NCBI GenBank assembly: GCA_029339505.1 | Contig: JAQISU010000036.1 | Location: 6,816,501-6,880,500 of the forward strand | Direction: 5' to 3' | Length of the DNA: 64,000 nucleotides | Source of the DNA: Unio delphinus | Taxonomy: Eukaryota; Mollusca; Bivalvia; Unionida; Unionidae | In this document: piece by piece, positions 44,816 through 55,384 of the stretch | Layout of the letters: each line of letters opens with the position of its first letter | Position numbering within the stretch: position 1 is the stretch's first letter | The notes under the pieces: generated by a model | What the model was told of the DNA's origin: nothing | What the model saw: the letters and a program-made list of their open reading frames with translations, nothing else | Databases searched by the model: none | Made by a program: the position numbers and the translations under genes

Positions 44816-45029
44816 ACTTGCTGCTACGATAAAACATACGAGTATTTCGTAGGGTATGGTTCAAATTTCGGAGGGTTTATAAGGTATCATCCAAGCAAGG
44901 AGGAGCTAAAGCACAAGAAGTACGACAAAGACATGAGAACAGCTTGCTGTGATGAAAATAATCTGTGTTCTCTGTACCACAGCGTTAGGCCAATAGGACA
45001 ATGTTATAAAATATTTCCTGCTTGGCATG
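44816..45029 (+). CDS. Host gene exon: AMOP domain end
   Basis: Acceptor ATTTGCATTTCAG, donor CATG|GTAAGA. Encodes TCCYDKTYEYFVGYGSNFGG, RTACCDENNLCSLYHSVRP and CYKIFPAW. 'qCCYd..g' and 'aCC...nlC..y...RP...C' complete the AMOP cysteine pattern. Confidence 0.93.
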
Positions 45030-45378
45030 GTAAGACTGATAATTCGTTATTTCATTTTACTATAAAAATATACATTTTCTTAACTTCATTGTTTAATACC
45101 AATATATACATTTTTTGGCACACATGTCGAAAATATTGCTAAAATTATCAAGAACTTTTTTATGTTAAAATATTTATCTCTCAGAATATTTATAAAATGT
45201 GCATTTCATTACCATTAATGCACTTTAAATGCTGTGATGAGCATTTTACATCAAACTATTGCTAACATATCTCAGATTATTTATCCCGATAGAGGCAATC
45301 ATTGTTATTTCTCACAATTTTTAGTTGAAATTTCCAATACGTAACACATTGTGGTATACAATAACTCTTACTTGTTAG

Positions 45379-45621
45379 CACCTGCACGTGGTGACCCACA
45401 TTTCAAGACACTCGATGGACAGAATTACACTTTTAACGGCTGGGGGGAATTTACACTGGTTTCCATCAACTCATCCGCAGAGGAGTTTGAACTTCAATCC
45501 AGAACTTCCAGAGTTGTGACAAAGGATGGAAAAATGAGCGACGCCACAGCATTCACAGCCTTTGCTGCCAGGGATGCAAATGATGTTCAAGTACACATTG
45601 AACTGAATGCAGCAAAAAATG
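45379..45621 (+). CDS. Host gene exon: VWD domain start with GDPH
   Basis: Acceptor CTTACTTGTTAG, donor AATG|GTAGTC. Encodes APARGDPHFKTLDGQNYTFN, GEFTLVSINSSAEEFELQSR and FAARDANDVQVHIEL. 'GDPHf.TlDG..YtFnG.Ge' is the classical start of a von Willebrand type D domain. In mucins the GDPH sequence is known to undergo cleavage between Asp and Pro. Confidence 0.93.
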
Positions 45622-45725
45622 GTAGTCTAATCTTATACGCAATAGTTTTAAAAATTGGTTCGTGTGGGTGCGGGTGTATGTATGCATATGTGTGTCTGAG
45701 TGTGTATATGTGTCCGTGCCATTGC

Positions 45726-45793
<68 letters not shown>
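45726..45793. repeat. (AT)n-(GT)n microsatellite
   Basis: AT to 45762, GT to 45793, about 100 bases after the exon. Confidence 0.95.
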
Positions 45794-45794
<1 letters not shown>

Positions 45795-46229
45795 ATCCAC
45801 CATACTTTTATATTTTGAGAAAGATCTATTTAGTGAAGACATTTCATCACATCTATTTACTTTGTATGAACTAAAAAAAACTTAATACAATATTCGATAA
45901 ACTGTCAAAATTAAAAAGTGTCTTTTCTTTGGAGTAGAAATCCCAATTTCCTCACTAAGTGCATAATTGTAGACTAATTGAATTGTAGATCAATTGAATT
46001 GTAGATAAATAAATTGAATATTCTAGACTGTTGAAAAGACTCTGTACCTTAATAGCAGTAACCAAACGTAATTTTAATTGGTCAGTCGAAATCATGTTAC
46101 ACCATGACAACATAAAACCTGATTTTCTGCTTCATTAACGTATGTGAAATTATGTTTATTTATGTTGTCCATAGTGATTGGCCTTTAATTTATGTGTCAT
46201 TTAGAATTTTCTGCAATTGTACATTTCAG

Positions 46230-46385
46230 ACCTCATTGTATATGCTAAAATGGCATCTAGTTTGATGTTGAGTGATTATACATCAGACTACACGAATATG
46301 GACAAAGAATTCAACTTTGAATCAGACTACATGTCGCTTTCAAGACCTAATCAAACCAAAACCGTAATTGTGGTTTTTGCATCAG
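46230..46385 (+). CDS. Host gene exon: VWD domain, middle
   Basis: Acceptor TGTACATTTCAG, donor TCAG|GTAACA. Encodes LIVYAKMASSLMLSDYTSDY, FNFESDYMSLSRPNQTKTVI and VVFASG. Confidence 0.87.
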
Positions 46386-46409
46386 GTAACATCGTCAAAA
46401 CGTGTTAGT

Positions 46410-46925
46410 TTTACTAGTGTATATTTCTAAATATTAAATGGAGCAGTATTATATGCGGGTATACATTTCTGACTATTAACTGTGACAATACTAGATGTTG
46501 GTATACATTTCTGAATATCTAATTGAGTAATGATGTATGTTGGCATATATTTCTGTCTATTAAATGGATTAATGATTGATATTGGTAGACATTTCTGAAT
46601 ATTAACTGTGACAATAATAGATGTTGGTAGACATTTCTGAATATTACATGGAGTAGTGCTAGATGTTGGTACACATTTCTGAATATTTAATGAGTAACGC
46701 TAGATGTTGGTAGACATTTCTGAATATTAATGGAGTAATGCTAGATGTTGGTGCACATTTTTGAATATTTAATGAGTAATGCTAGATGCTGGTAGACATT
46801 CCTGAATATTAATGGAGTAATGCTTGATATTGGTAGACATATCTGACTATTAACTGGGACAATAATAGATGTTGGTAGACATTCTGAATATCAAATGGAG
46901 TAATGCCAGATACTGGTATACATTT
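46410..46925. repeat. Minisatellite, about 45-50-bp unit, roughly 11 copies
   Basis: Core TAGATGTTGGTAGACATTTC followed by TGAATATTAA; copies are diverged. It begins about 25 bases after the exon but does not copy exon sequence. Confidence 0.85.
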
Positions 46926-47143
46926 ATTGTATAATAGTCAGAATTAAATCTTCAGAGAAAACTACGATAAGAATTTAGATAACTTCTGTCCATATCTAAA
47001 TTTTAACAGTTTGTAAATTATTCTTAGGGAAAAATCAGGATGTCATCAGAAAATGATCTCTTGTTCAATACTCGTCCGTCTTACTGGAATACTAACCACG
47101 AGGAAATAATGTTTGATGGGCAGAATGCTTTGCTTCACTGCTA

Positions 47144-47144
47144 C

Positions 47145-47213
<69 letters not shown>
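47144..47213. repeat. (AAT)n microsatellite
   Basis: About 23 units with one interruption, 33 bases upstream of the next exon. Confidence 0.95.
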
Positions 47214-47214
<1 letters not shown>

Positions 47215-47246
47215 AAATGAACCTGTAACAATTATATCTGTTTCAG

Positions 47247-47441
47247 GAGTCGCTTTTACAGTTGGATGTTCGGTCAATATGCTAAACATTGATGTCATAA
47301 TTCCCAACAAGTTTCAAAATATGACCACTGGGTTATTGGGGAATTTCGATGGTGATCCTACAAACGACCTTCAGTTTAAAAATAGAACCATTCTATGGGG
47401 CATAGTAGGAGAGAAAGACATATTCGACTTCGGAAAGAGCT
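47247..47441 (+). CDS. Host gene exon: VWD domain, C-terminal half
   Basis: Acceptor TATATCTGTTTCAG, donor AGCT|GTAAGT. Encodes VAFTVGCSVNMLNIDVIIPN, FQNMTTGLLGNFDGDPTNDL and KDIFDFGKS. 'GLlGNfdGdptND' is the VWD hallmark. Confidence 0.94.
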
Positions 47442-48099
47442 GTAAGTCTTAAAAAATACCATGATTGTCTCTTTTGACGTAAGTGTAGTCGATATCATTG
47501 TCGTATGAATACCATGGCGGACTTTTTGACGTAAGTGTAGAAATATCGATATCATTCTCTCCACTGATGTATGGAGATAACGTGATAATGATCCATGGAG
47601 ACAACTTTTAACAACCTTATTTGTTCACTATTTAACTAGCAATCAAAACATATTGAAAGAATGAAATGAGTTTAAACTAATCTCACGTGTGCATGGTGCA
47701 GACTCGTTCATAAAGTACATTTTTGGTTTTAATGAAAGCTACTGAGCAATAAAACAGAGATCGCAGTGTCCTAATTTTGAAAAGGTATCGTTGGCCAACA
47801 GTGCCAGAGAAACTGATATAAATGCAAAATTGGTCAATGAAGCATGACATTTTGGTTGCTTTGACTGCTTTTTGCGGGATAATCAATATATTTTACAAAG
47901 AAATATTTACACAACTGCGCATGACACCGAGTCCAACAGTGTCTGATATATGTACATACACGTAAACCACATTTTGGGTTGGTCACAATGAACAATACAA
48001 GATTATTTCATTTCCAGCTTTCAAACACCTTAAGGATGAACATTTGTGCACACATACCGTTCGAGTATTTCAAAATTTATTGATAACTTTTTATAGTTA

Positions 48100-48715
48100 G
48101 TATTATATGAATAAACACTAGTTTAGTCTGGCATCAATGATTATATGCCTCTAGTGTTAGCTGTCAGCAATAATTTTGTCACAACTGCTTGCTGTCACCA
48201 GTATTTATATGCCTCGCGTACTGTCGCTAATGATTGAATGTATCATATAATAGCGGTCAGCACTAATTATACCTATCATATAATAGGTGTCACCAATAAT
48301 TGTATGTCACATGTAATAGATATCACCACTAATTTTTTTATCATGTACTATCTGTCACCAATAAATATGTGCGTAAGTCGTAGCTGTCAACTGCAACTGT
48401 ACCATCACATATAATTATTTGTATTATATATACTGTCACCACTAATTTCATATCTCTTGCAATAGCTGTCACAAATAATTATATGCGTTATATATTATCT
48501 GACACCACTAATTTCCTCTCTCTTGTAATAGCTGTCACCAATAATTATATGCGTTATATTATCTAACACCACTAATTTCATCTCTCTTGTAATAACTGTC
48601 ACCAATAATTATACGCGTTATATATTATCTGACACCACTAATTTCCCTCTCTTGTAATAGCTGTCACCAATAATTAGGAGTCTCGTGTAATAGATTCCAC
48701 CAGCTATTCTATGCC
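48100..48715. repeat. Minisatellite of TGTCACCAATAATTA-type units
   Basis: Alternating GCTGTCACCAATAATTATATG and GACACCACTAATTTC blocks, about 60-66 bp per double unit. In the intron 47442-52710. Confidence 0.8.
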
Positions 48716-49039
48716 TCTTTTAGGCAAGAATGTTTGTGACTGTTAGGAAAAAAATTACGATTTGTAACTGATGATTTCGAAATTCCTTTTTCTCAAAGAC
48801 AAGTATTGACATCTATACAGATATTAAACGACTATCATTTTCTGTTTGAAAAAAATATTCTATTCATCACATATACACGGGATGAATTGTAGAATTTATG
48901 ATTCCTGTTCACTTTTATTTAACTTTTCTTCCTCTTAAAATCTAATTAATACATACAGTGAACGCTTTGTACTTAATTGTTAAGAATAATTTAAATATAT
49001 TAAAATAAAACAAAAACATCACGTCAAAATGAAAGCGTG

Positions 49040-49315
49040 GTATAATGGGCATGTTAAGCGAAATTTGATGGTCATGATGATTGTGGTATGATACACATGA
49101 TAACTGTAGTACGATGGACCTGAAACGCGAAGTATGATGGACATCAAATGAGTGGTACAATGGACTTGATAATCTTGGCATGATGGACATGGCAATCTTG
49201 GCATGATGGACATGATAATCTTGGCATGATGGAAATGATAATCTTGGCATGATGGAAATGATAATATTGGCATGATGGACTTAATAGTCGTGGCATGATA
49301 GACATGATAACTGTT
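49040..49315. repeat. Minisatellite, left half (GATGGACATGATAATC units)
   Basis: About 30-bp units around TTGGCATGATGGACATGATAA. The same array resumes at 52441 beyond the LINE, so the LINE split it. Confidence 0.85.
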
Positions 49316-49319
49316 TTAT

Positions 49320-49323
49320 AATA

Positions 49324-49395
<72 letters not shown>

Positions 49396-52300
49396 GACTT
49401 TGTATAGCGCCGAATCTTTCGAAGCTCTAAGAGCTTAACATCATCAACAACATATGACTACACTACAGAACAACAAATGACAAAAACAAATGAAATTAGA
49501 AAACATTAAAACATGCTGAAAACATATAAGATACAAAACATGATTAGGTCCCTAAGTTTGTCCACTGTCTTTGTGTCTAATTTCAATGGGCAACTCGTTC
49601 CACGTCACCGGGCCCTGGTGTGCAAACGAACGTTATCCATGTAACTTTGTTTTCACCTAGGGAACAATGAGTATACGATTATCAGAAGAAGAGCGTAAGG
49701 ATCTAGCTGGTGTATACACATGGGTGAGGCTGGATAAGTATGTTGGACTGGAGTCTGTCATTGAAACATAGCACAGAGAACAAATATTGTGTTTGATTCT
49801 GTATCAAATTGATAGCCAGTGTAGGGTACAGAGCAGTGGTGAGGTGTGCTCTGATCGAGGTACTCTAAAGATCCGAGCAGCTGTGTTTTGAACTTTTTGA
49901 AGTTTCTGGAGTAAATATTGTGACGAACCAGACAGAATTTAGTTACAATAGTCCAGTCTTGAAAGTACTAATGAACACACAAGTGTTATCGTAGCATCAA
50001 CTGAAAGATATTTACGAATGGAACTGATGCGTCTGAATTCAAGATATGCAGCCTTGCATATGTTCATGACATGTTGATGCAATGCAGTAGTACTGTCTAG
50101 AGTAACGCCTAGGTTCCGTGCTGACTGTGAGAATTTAATGTTGGTGTTGCTGATAATTATTGTCTGAGGTAAAGGATGTGAATGAAAATTTCTTTGTGTT
50201 ATGATCATAATAGCCTCAGTTGTATCATCATTAATCTGCAGCTAGTTACATGTCATCCATGATTTTACATCAGAAATGCATGTCAGACATGATTTCACAT
50301 CAGAAATGCACTTCTCGACACTGGGTGATGATACTTGAGAGCGGCTGAGTATACAGAATGAAGAGAACAGGTTCAATAACAGATCCTTATGGAACACCAA
50401 AACATACGTCAACTGGGCTGGAGTGTATTCCGTATGCAGACATAATTTGTGACCTATTGACTAAGTAGGACTTGAACCACTGTAAGGCTATATTCTGAAT
50501 GCCAAATACATGCTGGAGACGGTGAAGTAATATATTAGGGTCTATTGTGTCAAATGCTGCAGACAAATCCAGGAGAGTGACGACTGTAATCTTTCCACTC
50601 TCCAAAGCAGAGAGAATGTCACTAAATACTTTCAGAAGAGTAGTTTCCGTACTGTGGCAAGGGCGATATGGAGACTGTACATTGCTAAAATGACTGTTTG
50701 AATTCAAATGAGAAACAAGTTGTGTTAGAACATCCTTTTTTAAGATTTTTTTTACGAATGGGAGATTAGAAACTGGCCGGTAGCTCTTTAAATCGCTATG
50801 GTCCAGTGTTGGTTTCTTCAGCAGTGGCTTTACGATGGCAGTTGTGAAAAATGATGAGAATTCCCCTGATGAGAGAGAGATATTAATAACCGGATAGGTA
50901 TGTTGGACTGGAGTCTGTCAGTGAAACATAGCACAGAGAACAAATGTTGTGTTTGATTCTGTATCGAATTGATAGCCAGTGTAGGGTACAGAGCAGTGGT
51001 GAGGTGTGCTCTGATCGAGGTACTCTTAAGATGTTCCGAGCAGCTGTGTTTTGAACTTTTTGAAGTTTTTGGAGAAGATATTGTGACGAATCAGAGAGAA
51101 TTGAGTTACAATAGTCCAGTCTTGAAAGTAGTAATGAAAACACACGTGTGTTAGTGGCATCAACGTGGCATCAACGTCTCAGTTCAAGATATGCAGTCTT
51201 GCAAATGTTCATGACATGTTGGTGCGATGTGAGAGTACTGTCTAGAGTAACACCTAGGTTTCGTACTGACTGTGAGAATTTGATGTTGGTGTTGCTGATA
51301 TTTATTGTCTGAGGTAAAGGATGTGAATGAGAAAGTCTTTTTGTTGTGATCAGAATGGCCTCAGTTTTATCATCATTCATCTGCAGCTTGTTACATGCAA
51401 TCCATGATTTCCCATCCGAAATACACCTCTCTACTCCATGGATGGTAGAATCAACTTCAGTTGGGTGCCTAGACGTGTATATTTTTGGGTGTCATCAGCA
51501 TACAATTGGTGATACACTGGGTGATGATCTATGACACTTGAGAGCGGCTGAGTGTATAGAATGAGGAGAATAAGTCCAAGAACAGACCGCTGTGGAACAC
51601 CATAACATAGATCAACTGGGCTGGAGTGTATTCCATTTGCAGATACAATTTGTGTTCAGTTGACTAAGTAGGGCATGAACCACTGTAAGACTATATTCTG
51701 AATGCAAATACATGCTGGAGACGGTGAAGTAATATATCATGGTCTATTGTGTCAAATGCTGCAGAAAAATCAAGCGAGAGTGACGACTGTAATCTTTCCA
51801 CTATCCAAAGCAGAGTGAATGTCATTAAATACTTTCATTATAGTAGCTTCAGTACTGTGACAAGGGTGATATACATACTATACATTGCTAAAAAGACTGT
51901 TTGAACGCATATGAGATCAAAGTTGGGTTAGAGCAACATTTTCTAAGATTTGTTTTTATAAATGGGAGATTAGAAACTGGGCGGTAGATTTTTAAATCGC
52001 TATGGTCAAGTGTTGGTTTCTTCAGCAGAGGCTTGACGATGGCAGTTTTAGAAAATGATGGAATATACCCAGATGAAACAGATATATTATTAACATCAGT
52101 TAATGAAGGCATTATTGGGTCTAAGCACTGGAGCATCAGTGATGTTGGAATTGGATCACGTTCGCAAGACTTTGGTGCACTCTTCATCACGATTGTCCGT
52201 GCTAAATCAATAGAGACAAGTTCAAATACTCTTAATGGTTGTCGCTAAAATTCTGTATCATAACTGTATGGTGACGAGTCAATTGAAATTTTGTTGTTAA

Positions 52301-52440
52301 GCGAATCTCTAATGGTTTGTACTTTGTCACGGAAGAAATATGCAAATAGGTCCGAAAGGTCTACTGGAGAGAAAGTAGTTGGAAGTGGTGTACATTTGTT
52401 CCTTGTCATTAGCTTGTTAGTTATCTCAAAGAGCTCTTTA
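49320..52440 (-). mobile_element. CR1/L2-like LINE with internal tandem duplication
   Basis: Minus-strand reading from 52440: ELFEITNKLMTRNKCTPLPT, PVDLSDLFAYFFRDKVQTIR, KSAPKSCERDPIPTSLMLQC, TAIVKPLLKKPTLDHSDLK (RT start), then downstream SRLDYCNSILSDSSQYLLQK to about 50897. A second copy starts at about 50880 with the KPLLKKPTL-coding part, contains LDLSAAFDTIDPNILLHRLQ and FKSYLVNRSQIM, and runs to the 3' UTR and an (AAT)n tail at 49320. So about 1.15 kb is present twice in tandem. Both copies have frame changes. No endonuclease domain is present, so the element was 5'-truncated on insertion. Confidence 0.85.
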
Positions 52441-52640
52441 CAGACATGATAACCTTGGTGTGATGTACATGATAACCGTGGTATGATGGACATTATAATC
52501 ATTGCATGATGGACATGACAATCGTGTCATGATGAACATGATAACTGTGGTATGATGGACATGATAATCCTGACCTGATGAACATGACAACCGTGGTGTG
52601 ATGGACATGATAATCCTGGCATAATCACGGTGCAATTTTA
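52441..52640. repeat. Minisatellite, right half
   Basis: Continuation of the array at 49040-49315 (GATGGACATGATAATC.TGGCAT units). Confidence 0.85.
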
Positions 52641-52710
52641 TCATCAATTTTAATATGTGACCATTTGATAATAAACGTTTATTAGACAGAAATAATAATC
52701 CATATTACAG

Positions 52711-52959
52711 GGGCAGTTGATCCCGATCATTCAGCACTTTGGTACCCTAAAGGAACAGGATACTACAACTATTCCCACCTAAATTATACGCCCATATTCC
52801 TGGGAGATCTTGATACGGCGAAGGTTGAAAGTGCGCGAGACGTCTGTGGCGAGGAAGAATATGAATGCATTTTTGATTTGGTTTTGACCGAGGATGAAGA
52901 AGTTGCGAACGAGACAAGAAGACTCGGGTATGCCGCTCGTCAAGTGGATGCCTTATTAG
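52711..52959 (+). CDS. Host gene exon: VWD domain end and linker
   Basis: Acceptor TCCATATTACAG, donor TTAG|GTAAGT. Encodes AVDPDHSALWYPKGTGYYNY, PIFLGDLDTAKVESARDVCG and ECIFDLVLTEDEEVANETRR to QVDALL. The 'CG...eCifD' pattern is the usual segment after VWD in MUC4/SUSD2-type proteins. The last 25 bases of this exon seed the following minisatellite. Confidence 0.92.
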
Positions 52960-53600
52960 GTAAGTGTTTGGCTTGTGTACAATAAACTCGTCAAGTGGAT
53001 GCCTTATTAGGTAAGTATTTGGCTTGTGTACAATAACCTCGTCAAGTGGATGCCTTATTAGGTAAGTGTTTGGCTTGTGTACAATAAACTCGTGAAGTGG
53101 ATGCCTTATTAAGTAAGTATTTGGCTTGTGTACAATAAACTCGTCAAGTGGATGCCTTATTAGGTAAGTGTTTGGCTTGTGTACAATAAACTCGTCCAGT
53201 GGATGCCTTATTAGGTAAGTGTTTGGCTTGTGTACAATAAACTCGTCAAGTGGATGCCTTATTAGGTAAGTATTTGGCTTGTGTATAATAAACGCTTCAA
53301 GTAGATGCCTTATTAGATAAGTATTTGGCGTGTGTACATTAAACTCGTCAAGTGGATGCCTTATTAGAAGTATTTGGCTTGTGTACAAATAAACTCGTCA
53401 AGTGGATGCCTTATTAGGTAAGTATTTGGCTTGTGTACAATAAACTCGTCAAGTGTATGCCTTATTAGGTAAGTATTTGGCTTGTGTACAATAAACGCTT
53501 CAAGTAGATGCCTTATTAGATAAGTATTTGGCTTGTGTACATTAAACTCGTCAAGTAGATGCCTTATTAGGTATTTGGCTTGTGTACATTAAACTCGTCA
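52935..53600. repeat. Minisatellite of exon end plus splice donor, 51-bp unit, about 13 copies
   Basis: Unit 1 is the real exon tail (CTCGTCAAGTGGATGCCTTA, TTAG) with its donor GTAAGT and the following intron bases. Units 2-13 copy it, most with an intact TTAG|GTAAGT. Some units carry losses (GATAAGT at 53316, GAAGT at 53367). The antisense strand gives a long open frame that is an artefact. Confidence 0.93.
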
Positions 53601-53977
53601 TATTGGTAATTATTTGTCAAGGACGTGGCAGTTTATTTGTAGAAGGTTTCATAAAAATATATTCATCGTCGTTGTGTCCGCTGTAACACTAGCAATTTAA
53701 AATCGCAAATGTAGTAGCAATTGCAGAAATAAAAGCCGTATAAATGGTAGAATGTACCAGTACAAGTCTGAAAGGAAACTGGAATCATAGGATATAAATT
53801 AAACCAGTTTTAATGAGCTTGATTTATAGGGCGATTTTATACTACGTTTTTGGTTTTAGTTCAATTATTGTTTTGGTTGAGATATATTTGCAGTTAGAAA
53901 ATAGGACAATTAAGCAACCAAAACAACAGAAATGAACAAAACAATCACTAGTAATATAAATATGTTTTTTTCTTCAG

Positions 53978-54182
53978 AAAACGAGGTACCAAGTATAAGT
54001 GGTCCTTCAACAATCAACGTGACAATTTATAACACCATAACGTACCAACTTAGTGCGTTTGATGACGGTGAATATAGCTATCAACTCCTTGATGGTCAGC
54101 TGTATGCGAATATCACTGACCAAAAGAATGGAACAGCAGTTGTTACTCTTTTACTCCAAGAAGACAGACCAATTAATGTCAA
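53978..54182 (+). CDS. Host gene exon: beta-sandwich-like segment
   Basis: Acceptor TTTTTTTCTTCAG, donor TCAA|GTAAGA. Encodes NEVPSISGPSTINVTIYNTI, TYQLSAFDDGEYSYQLLDGQ and TAVVTLLLQEDRPINV. Predicted beta-strands suggest an Ig/cadherin-like or similar fold. No specific family recognised. Confidence 0.87.
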
Positions 54183-54454
54183 GTAAGACAGACCTACCAA
54201 TGTCATGTACGCCATTGTCATACAGGTTTATGATACCCTCTAATGAATATGGATGCCTCGTAAAGTTCAACCATTCTTTCAAGGACAAATACATATAATT
54301 CGTATATATTTATTTAGTTTCATAACGAAAAATGAACATTGCTTTTAACTTTAATGGTTAATTTCTGTTGATACTGTCCTTGACTAGATTCCTATCAGTT
54401 TTGAATTGCAGGATGCTACTATTAAATTCTTGATCTTATTTATTACCTGCGATC

Positions 54455-54715
54455 ATTATCAGGAATATAAAGCACTATTATACCAATATAAGGTAAATAA
54501 ACCTTTATTACGTTAAAAAGGTATATTAAAGATTATTTCATCAATATAGGTAAATAAAATAGTATTATATCAATCTAAGGTAAATTAAACATTATTATAT
54601 TAAAATAAGGTAAATGAAACATTATTATATGAATACTAGGTAACTTAAACATTATTATATTAAAAAAAGGTAAATAAAACATTAATTTATTAAAATAAGA
54701 TACATTAAACATTTT
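54455..54715. repeat. Tandem repeat, about 30-bp AT-rich unit
   Basis: Core AAGGTAAATAAAACATTATTA, about eight diverged units. Confidence 0.75.
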
Positions 54716-54858
54716 TTTAAATTTACTTTTAACGTCATAATGTTTTATGTTGGTATTTCTTTACAATTCAAGCAATTAGATGTCGCCGGGGCGGACATAT
54801 ACATATGATATTAACGAAAGTTATACATTGTGTTCAATGAAGTAATGTAACATTTTAG

Positions 54859-55031
54859 AGCGACAGTTGTGGATAAATTTGGAATACAAGCAACCCCTCA
54901 TCAGGTCGTCATAGTGGTGTGTTCGACTTGCAATTCAAGAGGAACTTGCGACTTTGCAGAATTCCGGGATGACAATCGGACCACAGACAGCTTTAAATAC
55001 GCTATATGTAAATGTGATCCGTACTGGGACG
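54859..55031 (+). CDS. Host gene exon: end of beta segment and EGF-like start
   Basis: Acceptor GTAACATTTTAG, donor GACG|GTATGT. Encodes ATVVDKFGIQATPHQVVIVV, then CSTCNSRGTCDFAEFRDD and YAICKCDPYWDG. 'C..C.srGtCdf.......f..C.Cdp.wdG' is EGF-like. Confidence 0.9.
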
Positions 55032-55384
55032 GTATGTATAAACACTGACTTGACCTTAAAGGTTCGCTGTTCTATCAGCACAGATAAACATACAAGGATA
55101 AAACGAATCAAGTGGTATAGGCATACTATACCTTGATCTGATGGTGTTTATGCTAAGTAGATAGTCTACGCAACATAGTACATCGAATTCCGGAATTATA
55201 GGAATATTCAAATGTATTATACCAAGGTTTTCGAATACAACCTGTTTAAGAAGCTAATTCTGTTGAAATTAAGCGTATAACATAGGAATAAAAACATCTC
55301 TGATTTGTACATTTTAAATTTGTTCAAATTATTTATTACTTACCCTATACCGTAGCTGTTAAGTAATTGCCTCTGTATTCTAAC

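Noticed and set aside
48100..48715. Possible CRISPR-like array
   Set aside because: Units are contiguous and diverged with no unique spacers of regular length; the context is a eukaryotic intron.
52747..53388. A 213-codon minus-strand open frame with repeated RHPLDEFIVHKPNTYLI-type units
   Set aside because: It is the antisense of the 51-bp exon-donor minisatellite and runs across a real plus-strand exon; a 51-bp unit is divisible by three, so stop-free frames are expected.
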